A stretch of 56,069 nucleotides of DNA from the NCBI RefSeq assembly GCF_025660655.1, contig NZ_JAOTIN010000012.1, positions 1 to 56,069 on the forward strand, in the 5' to 3' direction. Under the pieces are notes generated by a model, which had not been told where the DNA came from, searched no databases, and saw nothing but the letters and a program-made list of their open reading frames with translations. The DNA is from Streptococcus sp. CSL10205-OR2 (GTDB lineage Bacteria; Bacillota; Bacilli; Lactobacillales; Streptococcaceae). Of the stretch, positions 9,063-17,701 are shown piece by piece. Made by a program: the position numbers and the translations under genes. Numbering within the stretch: position 1 is the first letter of the stretch; every line of letters begins with the position of its first letter.

Positions 9063-9100
9063 GCCCTAATGGGCACCCTAGTAAACTAGGGGACTAGTTT
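9063..9100 (-). other. Alternative hairpins between rplN and rplX
   Basis: Three short stems overlap here: GCCC/GGGC (9063-9074), CCCTAGT/ACTAGGG (9076-9091) and AAACTAG/CTAGTTT (9083-9100). The last two share bases and cannot form together. On the plus strand the last would be followed by GTTTTTT, resembling a terminator of antisense RNA. On the minus strand they lie in the rplN-rplX spacer and may tune stability or translation of rplX. Confidence 0.4.
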
Positions 9101-9109
9101 GTTTTTTAA

Positions 9110-9478
9110 TTAAAGTACTTCTGGTGCAAGTGATACGATCTTCATGTAGCCACCTTCACGTAATTCACGTGCAACAGGGCCGAAGATACGAGTTCCACGA
9201 GGTGTTTTATCATCGCGGATAATAACTGCAGCATTGTCATCAAATTTAATGTATGAACCATCTGGACGACGAGCTCCTGATTTAGTGCGCACAATAACTG
9301 CTTTGACAACATCACCTTTTTTAACAGCGCCACCAGGAGTAGCTTGTTTTACAGATGCAACGATAACGTCACCAATGCTTGCGAACTTACGTCCTGAACC
9401 ACCAAGAACTTTAATGGTCAAGATTTCACGTGCGCCACTGTTATCAGCAACTTTCAAACGAGATTCTTGTTGAATCAT
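9110..9478 (-). CDS. rplN: 50S ribosomal protein L14
   Basis: L14 (122 aa), a beta-barrel protein at the subunit interface and the docking site of the silencing factor RsfS. It begins [20 protein letters not shown] and carries the family signature around [18 protein letters not shown]. First gene after rpsQ in the spc section. Confidence 0.98.
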   Translation of the reverse strand: MIQQESRLKVADNSGAREILTIKVLGGSGRKFASIGDVIVASVKQATPGGAVKKGDVVKAVIVRTKSGARRPDGSYIKFDDNAAVIIRDDKTPRGTRIFGPVARELREGGYMKIVSLAPEVL

Positions 9479-9502
9479 TCTAATTTTCTCCTTTCAGGCT
9501 TA

Positions 9503-9763
9503 TTAAATAATTATAGCTTCTTCAACCACTTCTACAAGACGAAAACGTTTTGTAGCTGATAGTCGACGAGTTTCCATGATACGAACTTTGTCGCCAGTCT
9601 TAGCGATGTTGTTTTCGTCATGTGCTTTGTACTTTTTAGAATAGTTGATACGTTTACCATAGACTGGGTGGTTACGTTTTGTTTCAACTACAACTGTGAT
9701 TGTTTTATCCATCTTGTCAGACACGACACGTCCAACTAGGGTTTTACGTTGATTACGTTCCAT
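9503..9763 (-). CDS. rpsQ: 30S ribosomal protein S17
   Basis: S17 (86 aa), an OB-fold protein binding the 5' domain of 16S rRNA. It starts [20 protein letters not shown] and contains [21 protein letters not shown], the S17 signature. Spaced 27 bases after rpmC. Confidence 0.98.
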   Translation of the reverse strand: MERNQRKTLVGRVVSDKMDKTITVVVETKRNHPVYGKRINYSKKYKAHDENNIAKTGDKVRIMETRRLSATKRFRLVEVVEEAIII

Positions 9764-9790
9764 AATTAGAATTTCTCCTTTCCCAATCTA

Positions 9791-9997
9791 TTATTTCATT
9801 TCAGATTGCACAGTTTTAACACGTGCAATTTGCTTTTTCACTTCGTGTAAACGGGCAGTTTGATCAAGTTGACCTGCTGCAGCTTGAAAACGAAGGTCAA
9901 ATAATTCTTTTTTGAGTTCGCTTTCTTTTTTAGCAAGTTCTTCTTGAGATAAGCCACGAAGTTCTTTTACAAAATCTTTAATTTCTTGAAGTTTCAT
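9791..9997 (-). CDS. rpmC: 50S ribosomal protein L29
   Basis: L29 (68 aa), a helical hairpin beside L23 at the tunnel exit. It starts [20 protein letters not shown] and contains [19 protein letters not shown], the conserved family segment. Nine bases separate it from rplP. Confidence 0.97.
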   Translation of the reverse strand: MKLQEIKDFVKELRGLSQEELAKKESELKKELFDLRFQAAAGQLDQTARLHEVKKQIARVKTVQSEMK

Positions 9998-10006
9998 GTC
10001 TTCTCC

Positions 10007-10420
10007 TTATTCTGCTTCACGTTTTACGAATTTGCATTTAACTGGTAGTTTGTGGCTTGCAAGACGAAGTGCTTCACGAGCGATTTCTTCAGAAACCCCA
10101 CCAAGCTCAAACATCACTTTACCACGTTTTACTGGAGCTACCCAACCTTCAGGTGCACCTTTACCAGATCCCATACGCACACCGATAGCTTTAGCGGTGT
10201 ATGATTTATGAGGGAAAATTTTAATCCAAACTTTACCGCCACGTTTCATGTAACGCGTCATAGCGATACGAGCAGCTTCTATTTGACGGTTTGTTACCCA
10301 GTGGCTAGTTGTTGCTTGAAGACCATATTCTCCAAATGCTACAGTTTTACCACCTTTTGCTTCACCACGCATTTTCCCACGGAATTCACGACGGTGTTTA
10401 ACACGTTTAGGTACTAACAT
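10007..10420 (-). CDS. rplP: 50S ribosomal protein L16
   Basis: L16 (137 aa), which contacts the elbow of A-site tRNA and organises the peptidyl-transferase region. It begins [19 protein letters not shown] and has the signature [15 protein letters not shown] and [17 protein letters not shown]. Only 3 bases separate it from rpsC, so the two are probably translationally coupled. Confidence 0.98.
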   Translation of the reverse strand: MLVPKRVKHRREFRGKMRGEAKGGKTVAFGEYGLQATTSHWVTNRQIEAARIAMTRYMKRGGKVWIKIFPHKSYTAKAIGVRMGSGKGAPEGWVAPVKRGKVMFELGGVSEEIAREALRLASHKLPVKCKFVKREAE

Positions 10421-10423
10421 TTG

Positions 10424-11077
10424 TTATTTACCTCCTTTAGTGTTTTTACGAGTTGGAAGAACTTCTCCACGGTAAATCCAGACTTTAACACCTAACTTAC
10501 CATAAGTTGTATCAGCTTCTTCCCAAGCATAATCAATATCTGCACGAAGCGTATGAAGTGGAACTGTACCTTCTGAATATCCTTCGCTACGAGCAATATC
10601 TGCACCATTTAAACGACCAGATACTTGTGTTTTAATTCCTTTAGCACCTGCACGCATAGTACGTTGAATAGCTTGTTTTTGTGCACGACGGAAAGCAACA
10701 CGTTGCTCAAGTTGACGTGCAATCCCCTCACCCACAAGATGTGCATCTAAGTCAGGTGATTTAATTTCAATAATATTGATATGTACTTGTTTACCAGTCA
10801 ATTTGTTAAGTTTTGCACGCAAAACATCAACATTTGATCCACCTTTACCAATAACCATACCTGGTTTAGCAGTGTGAAGTGAAACAATGACTTTGTTAAC
10901 TGCGCGTTCAATTTCAATTGTAGAAACTGATGCATCAGCTAATTGTTTTTGGATGAATTTACGGATTGCAAGATCTTCATGAAGGTAATCCGCGTATTCT
11001 TTTTCAGCATACCATTTCGCATCCCAGTCACGGATGATTCCGACACGCATACCAATTGGATGTACTTTTTGACCCAC
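10424..11077 (-). CDS. rpsC: 30S ribosomal protein S3
   Basis: S3 (217 aa), part of the mRNA entry pore and helicase. A KH domain is seen as [18 protein letters not shown] at about residue 75, and the C-terminal domain follows with [19 protein letters not shown]. It begins [19 protein letters not shown]. Located between rplV and rplP. Confidence 0.98.
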   Translation of the reverse strand: MGQKVHPIGMRVGIIRDWDAKWYAEKEYADYLHEDLAIRKFIQKQLADASVSTIEIERAVNKVIVSLHTAKPGMVIGKGGSNVDVLRAKLNKLTGKQVHINIIEIKSPDLDAHLVGEGIARQLEQRVAFRRAQKQAIQRTMRAGAKGIKTQVSGRLNGADIARSEGYSEGTVPLHTLRADIDYAWEEADTTYGKLGVKVWIYRGEVLPTRKNTKGGK

Positions 11078-11089
11078 GATTTTACCTCC

Positions 11090-11434
11090 TTATTTTTCTG
11101 CCACAACTACTGTGATATGAGTAGTGCGTTTGTTGATTGGTGACGCTGATCCTTTTGCACGTGGACGGAAACGTTTCATTGTTGGTCCTTCATTTGCAAA
11201 TGTTTCAGAGACAACCAAGTTAGCTTTTTCCAAACCAAAGTTGTTTTCTGCATTGGCGATTGCTGAGTTTAAAACTTTTTCAATCACTGTAGCAGCTTTG
11301 TTTGGAGTGAATTTTAAAATTGCGATTGCATCAGCAACACTTTTCCCACGAATGAGATCAAGAACAAGTCGTGTTTTACGAGGTGAAACACGGACTGTAC
11401 GAGCCATTGCTTTAGCTGAAGTAATTTCTGCCAT
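11090..11434 (-). CDS. rplV: 50S ribosomal protein L22
   Basis: L22 (114 aa). Its long beta-hairpin, here [19 protein letters not shown], lines the nascent peptide tunnel. Changes in this loop are known to affect macrolide sensitivity; I see no insertion or deletion in it. It begins [20 protein letters not shown] and follows rpsS by 15 bases. Confidence 0.98.
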   Translation of the reverse strand: MAEITSAKAMARTVRVSPRKTRLVLDLIRGKSVADAIAILKFTPNKAATVIEKVLNSAIANAENNFGLEKANLVVSETFANEGPTMKRFRPRAKGSASPINKRTTHITVVVAEK

Positions 11435-11449
11435 TGTGTCCTCCTCCTA

Positions 11450-11731
11450 TTATTTACGACGTGTTTTCTTGTCGTCTGCTGCGTGACCTTTGTAAGTACG
11501 AGTTGGTGCAAATTCACCAAGTTTGTGACCTACCATGTCTTCTTGAATGTATACCGGCACATGTTTGCGTCCATCATAGACAGCAATTGTATATCCGATG
11601 AAACTTGGGAAAATCGTTGAACGACGTGACCAAGTTTTAATAACTTTTTTCTTTTCGTCATTAGCTTGAGCTTCAACTTTTTTCATTAAATGCTCATCGA
11701 CGAAAGGTCCTTTTTTAAGACTACGTCCCAT
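11450..11731 (-). CDS. rpsS: 30S ribosomal protein S19
   Basis: S19 (93 aa), a head protein that pairs with S13 and contacts the 50S subunit. It begins [20 protein letters not shown] and has the signature [16 protein letters not shown]. The 84-base gap to rplB is GC-richer than its surroundings and carries two direct copies of GCGCTA, but no clear terminator. Confidence 0.98.
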
Positions 11732-11815
11732 TTTTATTTTTCTCCTTTAAATAGTGTACCACAACGGCTTGCGCTATTAGTTGGCGCTACCGAGCTGGCG
11801 GATTAAGCAATCTTA

Positions 11816-12649
11816 TTATTTTTCGTTACGACGACGAATAATAAGTTTGTCTGATTTAGCTTTCTTATTACGAGTTTTAAGACCAAGTGCTGGTTTACCC
11901 CATGGTGTAGATGGTGATTTACGACCAACTGGCGCTTTACCTTCACCACCACCGTGTGGGTGATCGTTAGGGTTCATAACAGAACCACGAACTGTAGGAC
12001 GGATGCCTTTCCATCTGCTACGACCTGCTTTACCAAGGTTAACAAGTCCTTGTTGCTCATTTCCTACAACACCGATTGTTGCACGGCAAGTTGATAGAAT
12101 CATGCGAACTTCACCTGATTGTAAACGAACTAAAGTGTATTTCCCTTCAGTTCCCAATACTTGAGCAGAAGCTCCAGCAGCACGAACTAAGGCGCCACCT
12201 TTACCTGGTTTTAATTCTATGTTATGAACAACTGTACCAACTGGAATGTTAGCTAATGGAAGAGCGTTACCCACTTTAATATCAGCGTCAGGTCCAGATA
12301 CAATACGTTGACCTACTTCAAGTCCTTTTGGAGCGATGATATAGGCTTTAACACCATCTACATAGTGCACAAGAGCAATATTTGCTGAACGGTTTGGATC
12401 GTATTCGATTGTTTTAACGATTGCTTCAACACCATCTTTATTACGTTTGAAGTCAACCAAACGGTAATGGCGCTTGTGTCCTCCACCGTGATGACGAACT
12501 GTAATACGACCTTTGTTGTTACGGCCAGCTTTTTTCTTCAATGATACAAGCAATGATTTCTCAGGAGTGTTTGTTGTAATTTCAGCAAAATCCAAAGAAG
12601 TCATGTTACGACGGCCATTTGTCGTTGGTTTATAAACTTTAATACCCAC
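11816..12649 (-). CDS. rplB: 50S ribosomal protein L2
   Basis: L2 (277 aa), essential for subunit association and close to the peptidyl-transferase centre. The family's conserved histidine region is present as [17 protein letters not shown], and the N-terminal RNA-binding domain contains [16 protein letters not shown]. It ends with a basic tail. Follows rplW by 17 bases. Confidence 0.98.
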   Translation of the reverse strand: MGIKVYKPTTNGRRNMTSLDFAEITTNTPEKSLLVSLKKKAGRNNKGRITVRHHGGGHKRHYRLVDFKRNKDGVEAIVKTIEYDPNRSANIALVHYVDGVKAYIIAPKGLEVGQRIVSGPDADIKVGNALPLANIPVGTVVHNIELKPGKGGALVRAAGASAQVLGTEGKYTLVRLQSGEVRMILSTCRATIGVVGNEQQGLVNLGKAGRSRWKGIRPTVRGSVMNPNDHPHGGGEGKAPVGRKSPSTPWGKPALGLKTRNKKAKSDKLIIRRRNEK

Positions 12650-12666
12650 GTTAATTCCTCCTTAGA

Positions 12667-12963
12667 TTATTCTGCTTCTGCCGCAAACAACTCAATAGCT
12701 TTTGAATCAGCTGTAAGTGTTACGATTGCTTTTTTAGTTTTGCTTGTGAAGCCTGTATAGCGACCTACACGTTTTGCTTTAGGCTTAACGTTAACAGTGC
12801 TAATACTCGCTACTTTAACACCTTCAAACACAGCTTCAACAGCTTGTTTGATAAGGAGTTTGTGAGCGCGAGTGTCGACTTCAAAGGTGTACTTGCCTTG
12901 TTCAAGAGCAAGCATAGATTTTTCAGTGATAACTGGTTTTTTGATTACATCGTACAAATTCAT
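12667..12963 (-). CDS. rplW: 50S ribosomal protein L23
   Basis: L23 (98 aa), the docking site at the tunnel exit for trigger factor and signal recognition particle. It begins [20 protein letters not shown], and the extended loop [20 protein letters not shown] is visible. The start overlaps the rplD stop by one base (TAATG), indicating translational coupling. Confidence 0.98.
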   Translation of the reverse strand: MNLYDVIKKPVITEKSMLALEQGKYTFEVDTRAHKLLIKQAVEAVFEGVKVASISTVNVKPKAKRVGRYTGFTSKTKKAIVTLTADSKAIELFAAEAE

Positions 12964-13586
12964 TATGCAAGAACCTCCTCAATTGCAGAGATTGCTTCTT
13001 TAGTTACAAGAAGTTTATCGCTATTCACGATATCAAGAACACTTGCAGTTGTTGCAGTTGCAACTTTTACGTTTGGAATGTTGCGAGCTGAAAGAGCTGC
13101 AAATTTGTTTTCCTCTTCAGTAATAACAAGCACTTTTGAATCGACATTTAACGCCGAAAGAACTTTTGCAAAATCAGCTGTTTTTGGTGCTGCAAATGAA
13201 AGAGCATCTACAGCTACAAATTTTTCTTCAGCTACTTTTGCTGAGTAAACTGATTTCAAAGCAAGACGACGAACTTTTTGTGGAAGTTTGTAGCCATAAG
13301 AACGAGGTGTTGGTCCAAAGACTACACCACCGCCACGCCATTGTGGTGAACGGATAGAACCTTGACGAGCACGTCCAGTTCCTTTTTGACGCCATGGTTT
13401 GCGACCGCCACCAGAGACAGCAGAGCGGTTTTTAACTGCATGTGTTCCTTGGCGTAGACTAGCACGTTGGCTAATAACAACATCAAAAACAACTGATTCA
13501 TTTGGTTCGATACCAAACACAGCGTCATTTAAGACAACTTCGCTAACTTCTTTACCAGTTTGGTCAAATAGTTTTACTTTTGCCAT
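12963..13586 (-). CDS. rplD: 50S ribosomal protein L4
   Basis: L4 (207 aa). Its central extended loop (about residues 45-100, with [20 protein letters not shown]) reaches the peptide tunnel. The globular remainder contacts 23S rRNA. In several bacteria L4 is the feedback regulator of the S10 operon by binding its mRNA leader, and a structured leader lies ahead of rpsJ here. It overlaps rplW by one base. Confidence 0.98.
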   Translation of the reverse strand: MAKVKLFDQTGKEVSEVVLNDAVFGIEPNESVVFDVVISQRASLRQGTHAVKNRSAVSGGGRKPWRQKGTGRARQGSIRSPQWRGGGVVFGPTPRSYGYKLPQKVRRLALKSVYSAKVAEEKFVAVDALSFAAPKTADFAKVLSALNVDSKVLVITEEENKFAALSARNIPNVKVATATTASVLDIVNSDKLLVTKEAISAIEEVLA

Positions 13587-13611
13587 TTTAACTGTTTTCC
13601 CCTTTCTTTAA

Positions 13612-14238
13612 TTATTTAGCAGCTTTAACTGCTGATTTGATAGTGATAAGAGATTTCTTAGCACCTGGTACATTACCTTTAATAAGGATAGCATTCTTTT
13701 CTGGAATAACTTGGACAATTTCAAGGTTTTGAATTGTCACGCGTTTGCCACCCATACGTCCTGCCAAACGTTTGTTTTTGAACACACGGTTTGGAGCAAC
13801 AGGTCCCATAGAACCAGGACGACGATGGTAACGAGAACCGTGAGCCATTGGCCCTCTAGATTGTCCGTGGCGTTTGATAACCCCTTGGAAACCTTTACCC
13901 TTGGTAGTACCAGTAACATCTACAACATCTCCGGCTGCGAATGTTTCTACAGTAATTTCTGAACCAACTTCTAAGCCTTCAATGTTTTTGAATTCACGAA
14001 TGAAGCGCTTAGGAGCCGTATTAGCTTTTGCTACGTGACCTTTGGCAGGTTTGTTACTCAATACATCACGTTTGTCATCAAAACCAACTTGGATAGCTTC
14101 ATAGCCATCAGTTTCAACAGTTTTCACTTGAAGAACAACGTTTGGTGTTGCTTCAATGACAGTAACAGGGATAAATTCACCAGATTCAGTGAAGATTTGA
14201 GTCATTCCCACTTTTTTCCCTAAGATTCCTTTTGTCAT
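13612..14238 (-). CDS. rplC: 50S ribosomal protein L3
   Basis: L3 (208 aa), an early assembly protein whose extension reaches the peptidyl-transferase centre. It begins [20 protein letters not shown] and contains [20 protein letters not shown], the conserved glutamine/basic loop. It is 76 bases after rpsJ; the gap contains hairpins but no clear terminator. Confidence 0.98.
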   Translation of the reverse strand: MTKGILGKKVGMTQIFTESGEFIPVTVIEATPNVVLQVKTVETDGYEAIQVGFDDKRDVLSNKPAKGHVAKANTAPKRFIREFKNIEGLEVGSEITVETFAAGDVVDVTGTTKGKGFQGVIKRHGQSRGPMAHGSRYHRRPGSMGPVAPNRVFKNKRLAGRMGGKRVTIQNLEIVQVIPEKNAILIKGNVPGAKKSLITIKSAVKAAK

Positions 14239-14305
14239 GAGAAAATATTTCCTTTTCTTTTTTTATAGTGAAAAGTTTTTTTACGAGCGCTTTTCATACT
14301 CTTTT

Positions 14306-14329
14306 GAAATCAAATTATAGTTTGATTTC
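14306..14329 (-). other. Hairpin over the rpsJ stop codon
   Basis: GAAATCAAA and TTTGATTTC form a perfect 9-bp stem with a 6-base loop that overlaps the rpsJ stop. A second pair, GAAAAG/CTTTTC, lies just downstream at about 14270-14296. No T-tract follows on the minus strand, so a processing or stability role is more likely than termination. Confidence 0.4.
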
Positions 14330-14623
14330 GACGTTAACACCACTTGGAAGATCTAACTTCATAAGAGCATCAACTGTTTTTTGCGTTGGGTTCACAATGT
14401 CGATAAGACGTTTGTGAGTACGCATTTCAAATTGTTCACGCGAATCTTTATATTTGTGAGTCGCACGAATAACAGTATAGAGACTACGTTCAGTTGGTAA
14501 TGGTACAGGACCAGCAACTGTTGCACCTGTGCGTGTCGCAGTTTCTACGATTTTTTCTGCCGCTGTGTCAAGTGTACGGTGTTCGTACGCTTTCAAACGG
14601 ATACGGATTTTTTTATTTGCCAT
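14315..14623 (-). CDS. rpsJ: 30S ribosomal protein S10 (also NusE)
   Basis: S10 (102 aa), a 30S head protein that also acts as NusE in antitermination complexes. It begins [20 protein letters not shown], and the family motif [17 protein letters not shown] is present. It is the first gene of the supercluster, with GAGGAG before the ATG and a long leader with its own promoter. Confidence 0.98.
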   Translation of the reverse strand: MANKKIRIRLKAYEHRTLDTAAEKIVETATRTGATVAGPVPLPTERSLYTVIRATHKYKDSREQFEMRTHKRLIDIVNPTQKTVDALMKLDLPSGVNVEIKL

Positions 14624-14751
14624 CTTTTCTCCTCTCGTCTATTTAAGATAATAGGCTAGCTCCACAAGAAAACCGACAAGTGATTGCGTGGCAATGCAAC
14701 CAAGCGTGTCGCAACCTCTTGCATCAAAGCTAAGGCTGTTTTTTTACAGCA
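14624..14751 (-). promoter_or_regulatory. Structured mRNA leader of the S10 operon
   Basis: The roughly 125-base leader of rpsJ can fold into several helices. These are GCTGT/ACAGC near its 5' end; an 8-bp closing stem of TTAGCTTT with GGAGCTAG that includes G-U pairs; ATGCAA with TTGCAT; GTTGCG with CGCAAT; and CGACA with TGTCG. Some of these compete. Ribosomal protein leaders that bind L4 or S10 are known ahead of this operon in other bacteria. I infer an autoregulatory leader but cannot assign it to a described family. Confidence 0.55.
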
Positions 14752-14758
14752 CTAGAAT

Positions 14759-14787
14759 ATAATAACAAAATAACAAAGTGATTGCAA
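14759..14787 (-). promoter_or_regulatory. Promoter of the S10 ribosomal operon
   Basis: On the minus strand TTGCAA (14782-14787) and TATTAT (14759-14764) are 17 bases apart. Transcription would start near 14752, giving a leader of about 125 bases before rpsJ. The main promoter for the supercluster. Confidence 0.75.
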
Positions 14788-14789
14788 GG

Positions 14790-15020
14790 GATTTGGCAAT
14801 AAAATTTGATTATTTTTTGATAAATAAGAGACTCCTCAAAAATAAAACTTATTTTAAAAAATAGTATTTTCCTATTTTGTATATTATAGTAGTAGAAAGA
14901 TAAGGGCAATACTCTTTTGTTTTAAACAAAATTATAAGAAACAATTCTGCTGCTATTCTCCAGTTGATTCTATATGCTTAAATTCTGTTGAAGTGGAAAT
15001 TAATCTAATCCGCTATCTGA
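14790..15020. other. AT-rich gap between divergent promoters
   Basis: Between the S10 promoter and the promoter of the plus-strand membrane genes there are about 230 AT-rich bases. I see no open frame, tRNA or convincing repeat in it. Confidence 0.5.
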
Positions 15021-15049
15021 CTTACAACTGGTTAATAAAATGATATAAT
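15021..15049 (+). promoter_or_regulatory. Promoter of the tandem membrane-protein genes
   Basis: TATAAT at 15044-15049 is preceded by TGA, making an extended -10. A weak -35 (CTTACA, 15021-15026) lies 17 bases upstream. It is the only good promoter ahead of the plus-strand pair. Confidence 0.6.
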
Positions 15050-15126
15050 ACTTGAAAAATGATGTTTTCATTTAAATAGAATTGATTGACATTAAGAAGA
15101 ACAGACCAATAAGCAGCGAGGAAACA

Positions 15127-15663
15127 GTGTTACTAGACAAAACAAAGTTATCCCTAGTTAGAAACAAAAATTCTTTTATTTATGTAGATCTAACAGACGA
15201 CCAATTTTATGAAGTGATGGAACCTCAAAATATTATTCCAGAAAACAAGTACCTTGTGGTTGCTTATATTGCTGGTGGTAGTCTTATCAAACAACTTGAT
15301 CACTTCTATCTACCAATATCTCATTTTCAATTTAACTTGATACTATTGTTACTATTTTTATTTTTAATAACCTTATACTCTAGAAAACAACTGAAAGCTC
15401 TGGATAAAGAATTACCAGCCATTCCTTTAACCCTTTCGTTAGCACAAAAAAAGGAAATAATAGAAGAAGCCAAACAAAATGTAAGGATTAATCAGTATAT
15501 CTTTTTGACTTTGATTGTTTTATGGACACTATCTGTTTTCTTATTTTTGTTTTTCTCAGTGACTTTGTTTCTAATCAGTAGTCTGGTGTTCTGGTATGTG
15601 CTAAATTTACTTCGCCCTACCCTTAAATTAAAAGAAAGAAAACACTATTTAGCTCTTAGGTAA
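15127..15663 (+). CDS. Small membrane protein of unknown function (first of a pair)
   Basis: I do not recognise this 178-aa protein. A hydrophilic N-terminal part (about 65 residues) is followed by one membrane segment (NLILLLLFLFLITLY), a charged cytoplasmic stretch rich in lysine and glutamate, and a long hydrophobic region likely crossing the membrane twice (about residues 122-160). The frame is open from TTG 15082, but no ribosome-binding site precedes that. GAGG lies five bases before the GTG at 15127, which I take as start. The gene is followed after five bases by a second, similarly built protein, on the strand opposite to nearly everything else. Confidence 0.7.
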   Translation: MLLDKTKLSLVRNKNSFIYVDLTDDQFYEVMEPQNIIPENKYLVVAYIAGGSLIKQLDHFYLPISHFQFNLILLLLFLFLITLYSRKQLKALDKELPAIPLTLSLAQKKEIIEEAKQNVRINQYIFLTLIVLWTLSVFLFLFFSVTLFLISSLVFWYVLNLLRPTLKLKERKHYLALR

Positions 15664-15668
15664 AAACG

Positions 15669-16214
15669 ATGAAAAAAACATTAATTTCTTTAGGTACCTT
15701 TAAACAAGACGATATTTTTTATGATGCTAACTTAAAAAAGATTTTTTCAAGTCCAAGTAATCCTAAAAAATTAAGAGGGTATTCAATCCATATCGCAGCA
15801 ACCTTGCTATCTCTACCAATGATAAACTGGTTAAATAAACACTTTATTTCTCTTCAAATGGTTGGTAATATTTTAGTAGCCCTTGTGTTTTGTCTGATAA
15901 CCCTGTACTTTACAGAACAATATGTCATAAAACTCTATGATAATATAGAAGTAAGAGAGCATTTTTTCTCCTCTTTGGATTATGAGGAATTTTTAACTCA
16001 GGAAAACAAGAATTCTAAAATTGTTGTTATCCTTTGGCAATGTCTTATCTTTCTTACAGTTTTTCTGCTCTTGCTTTTTATCATAACAGCTGTATTTACA
16101 TTTTTATTTCTTGGAATATTGATGCTATTTGCCACTTCCCTATTAACCTATTCAAATGTTCTTGAACGTTATAGGATTATTAAACAACTAAATAAAGAGT
16201 TATCTAACAACTAA
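15669..16214 (+). CDS. Small membrane protein of unknown function (second of a pair)
   Basis: Unrecognised 181-aa protein with about four membrane segments in two pairs (residues about 40-80 and 115-160). The pairs are separated by a charged loop, and a basic C-terminal tail follows. The ATG has AGGT nine bases upstream and lies five bases after the previous gene, so the two are surely co-transcribed. Both share a layout of N-terminal soluble part, hydrophobic pairs and charged linker, suggesting they form one complex. No catalytic motif is seen. A strong bidirectional hairpin follows. Confidence 0.7.
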   Translation: MKKTLISLGTFKQDDIFYDANLKKIFSSPSNPKKLRGYSIHIAATLLSLPMINWLNKHFISLQMVGNILVALVFCLITLYFTEQYVIKLYDNIEVREHFFSSLDYEEFLTQENKNSKIVVILWQCLIFLTVFLLLLFIITAVFTFLFLGILMLFATSLLTYSNVLERYRIIKQLNKELSNN

Positions 16215-16322
16215 CCTAATAAGCCACTTGATAATTCAAAAAACTAAAGATGATATTTTTAGTTAGACTGTCATAAAAGCAAGATGGTTTTTCAAATACA
16301 GATTCCGTTAATCAATTCTCAA

Positions 16323-16367
16323 AATAAGTAAAAGACTTCTTTTTACAAAAGAAGTCTTTTACTTATT
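16323..16367. terminator. Bidirectional terminator between converging genes
   Basis: A perfect 21-bp hairpin (arms 16323-16343 and 16347-16367) with a 3-base loop lies between the plus-strand pair and the minus-strand MATE gene. The arm ends are AT-rich in both directions. It is placed to stop transcription from both sides. Confidence 0.85.
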
Positions 16368-16387
16368 GATGTTAAAAATTAAAATGA

Positions 16388-17680
16388 TTAGAAAGTAATA
16401 ATTTTTTGTTTAAAATATTTTCTATAAACAAGCCATAAAAACAAGCCTCTAAAAAGATTGTCTAAAACAGTTGCTAACCAAACACCAGATAGGCCCATTT
16501 TTAAAATAATACTTAAGAGATAGGCAAAACCAATGCGAATCACCCACATGCCAATGCTTGTTGCATAAAAAGGAATTCTTGAGTGCCCCAAACCCTGCCA
16601 AACAGCTGTCATGATAAGAGTTGCAGAGGTTGCTGGGCTACCCATCAAGGAATAAAAAACAACAATGAGACTGGCTGAAATCGCTACTTGATCACTAGTA
16701 AACAATAAGGATAACTGTCCCCCAAAGAGAAAGACTAAAACACTAAGACAAAGCATCACAAGGGTTGATAATAAATAAGATTCTTTTACAATTCTATCAA
16801 TTGTTTTTGGATTGCCTTGACCTAAATAATCAGCTACTAAAATAATAGTCGCCGTTGCCACAGCAACACCTGGCATATAATTGAACTGGGTTAGGGTCTC
16901 TCCTATAGCATTGCCTGCTACTGCTTTTGTGCCCAGTTGGACAATAATAGCAATGATAACCACATCACCTAATCTCATCATTAAACGCTCAGCTGTAGCC
17001 GGTAAGGCAAGAGACAGTAGGGTCCGATTCTTATGCCATTTAAACTGAAAATCTTGTTTTAATGTTCCTAATTGATGCCACAATGCTAAACTGCCAATGA
17101 ATCGTGCCAACACTGTTGCACCAGCAACACCAACAATGCCTAGGTGAAAAACGAAAATAGCAATAACAGAAAAGATGACATTTAAAAAATTAACAAATAA
17201 GGTAACATAAAGAGATACTTTAGGGCGATTGTCAGCTCTTAGAACACTTGAAAAAACAATCATCAGTCCCATAAAAAGACTGCCACCACCAACAATAGCT
17301 AGATAAATAGCACCCGCTTGACTAACAGCTAAAGTCGTCCCCAAAGATGAGAGAACCCAGCTCCCCCAAAAAATGGAGAAAAAAGCCAAGACAAGACTTA
17401 GAAGTCCCGTCAACATAATAGTATCTCGCATCAATAATTGCGTTTCAGAGTGATTTTTCTCACCTAAACTTCTCGCAACAAGGCTAGCGACACTAGAACC
17501 TAGAGCGATAAAGACCGCTTGGTAAATACTAATAATGTTATTAGCCACTGAAACGCCTGAAACTGCAATTAAGCCGATTTGAGCAATTAAATAACTATCC
17601 ACAAAACCCATCGTCATTTGTAATATGTTTTCCATCATTGCTGGAACAGCGATAGATAGTATTTTTTTAGTATGCTGCAT
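16388..17680 (-). CDS. MATE family multidrug/metabolite efflux transporter
   Basis: Membrane antiporter of the MATE family, 430 aa with about twelve membrane segments in two repeats. The N-terminal repeat begins IAVPAMMENILQMTMGFVDS, a typical MATE opening, and the second repeat begins around LSLALPATAERLMMRLGDV. Such proteins expel cationic drugs or metabolites using Na+ or H+. A TTG four codons upstream directly abuts the AGAGG ribosome-binding site, so I take the ATG at 17680. It follows thrC by 21 bases and is probably co-transcribed; the substrate cannot be told. Confidence 0.9.
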   Translation of the reverse strand: MQHTKKILSIAVPAMMENILQMTMGFVDSYLIAQIGLIAVSGVSVANNIISIYQAVFIALGSSVASLVARSLGEKNHSETQLLMRDTIMLTGLLSLVLAFFSIFWGSWVLSSLGTTLAVSQAGAIYLAIVGGGSLFMGLMIVFSSVLRADNRPKVSLYVTLFVNFLNVIFSVIAIFVFHLGIVGVAGATVLARFIGSLALWHQLGTLKQDFQFKWHKNRTLLSLALPATAERLMMRLGDVVIIAIIVQLGTKAVAGNAIGETLTQFNYMPGVAVATATIILVADYLGQGNPKTIDRIVKESYLLSTLVMLCLSVLVFLFGGQLSLLFTSDQVAISASLIVVFYSLMGSPATSATLIMTAVWQGLGHSRIPFYATSIGMWVIRIGFAYLLSIILKMGLSGVWLATVLDNLFRGLFLWLVYRKYFKQKIITF

Positions 17681-17701
17681 AGATAATGACAACCTCTAAA
17701 A

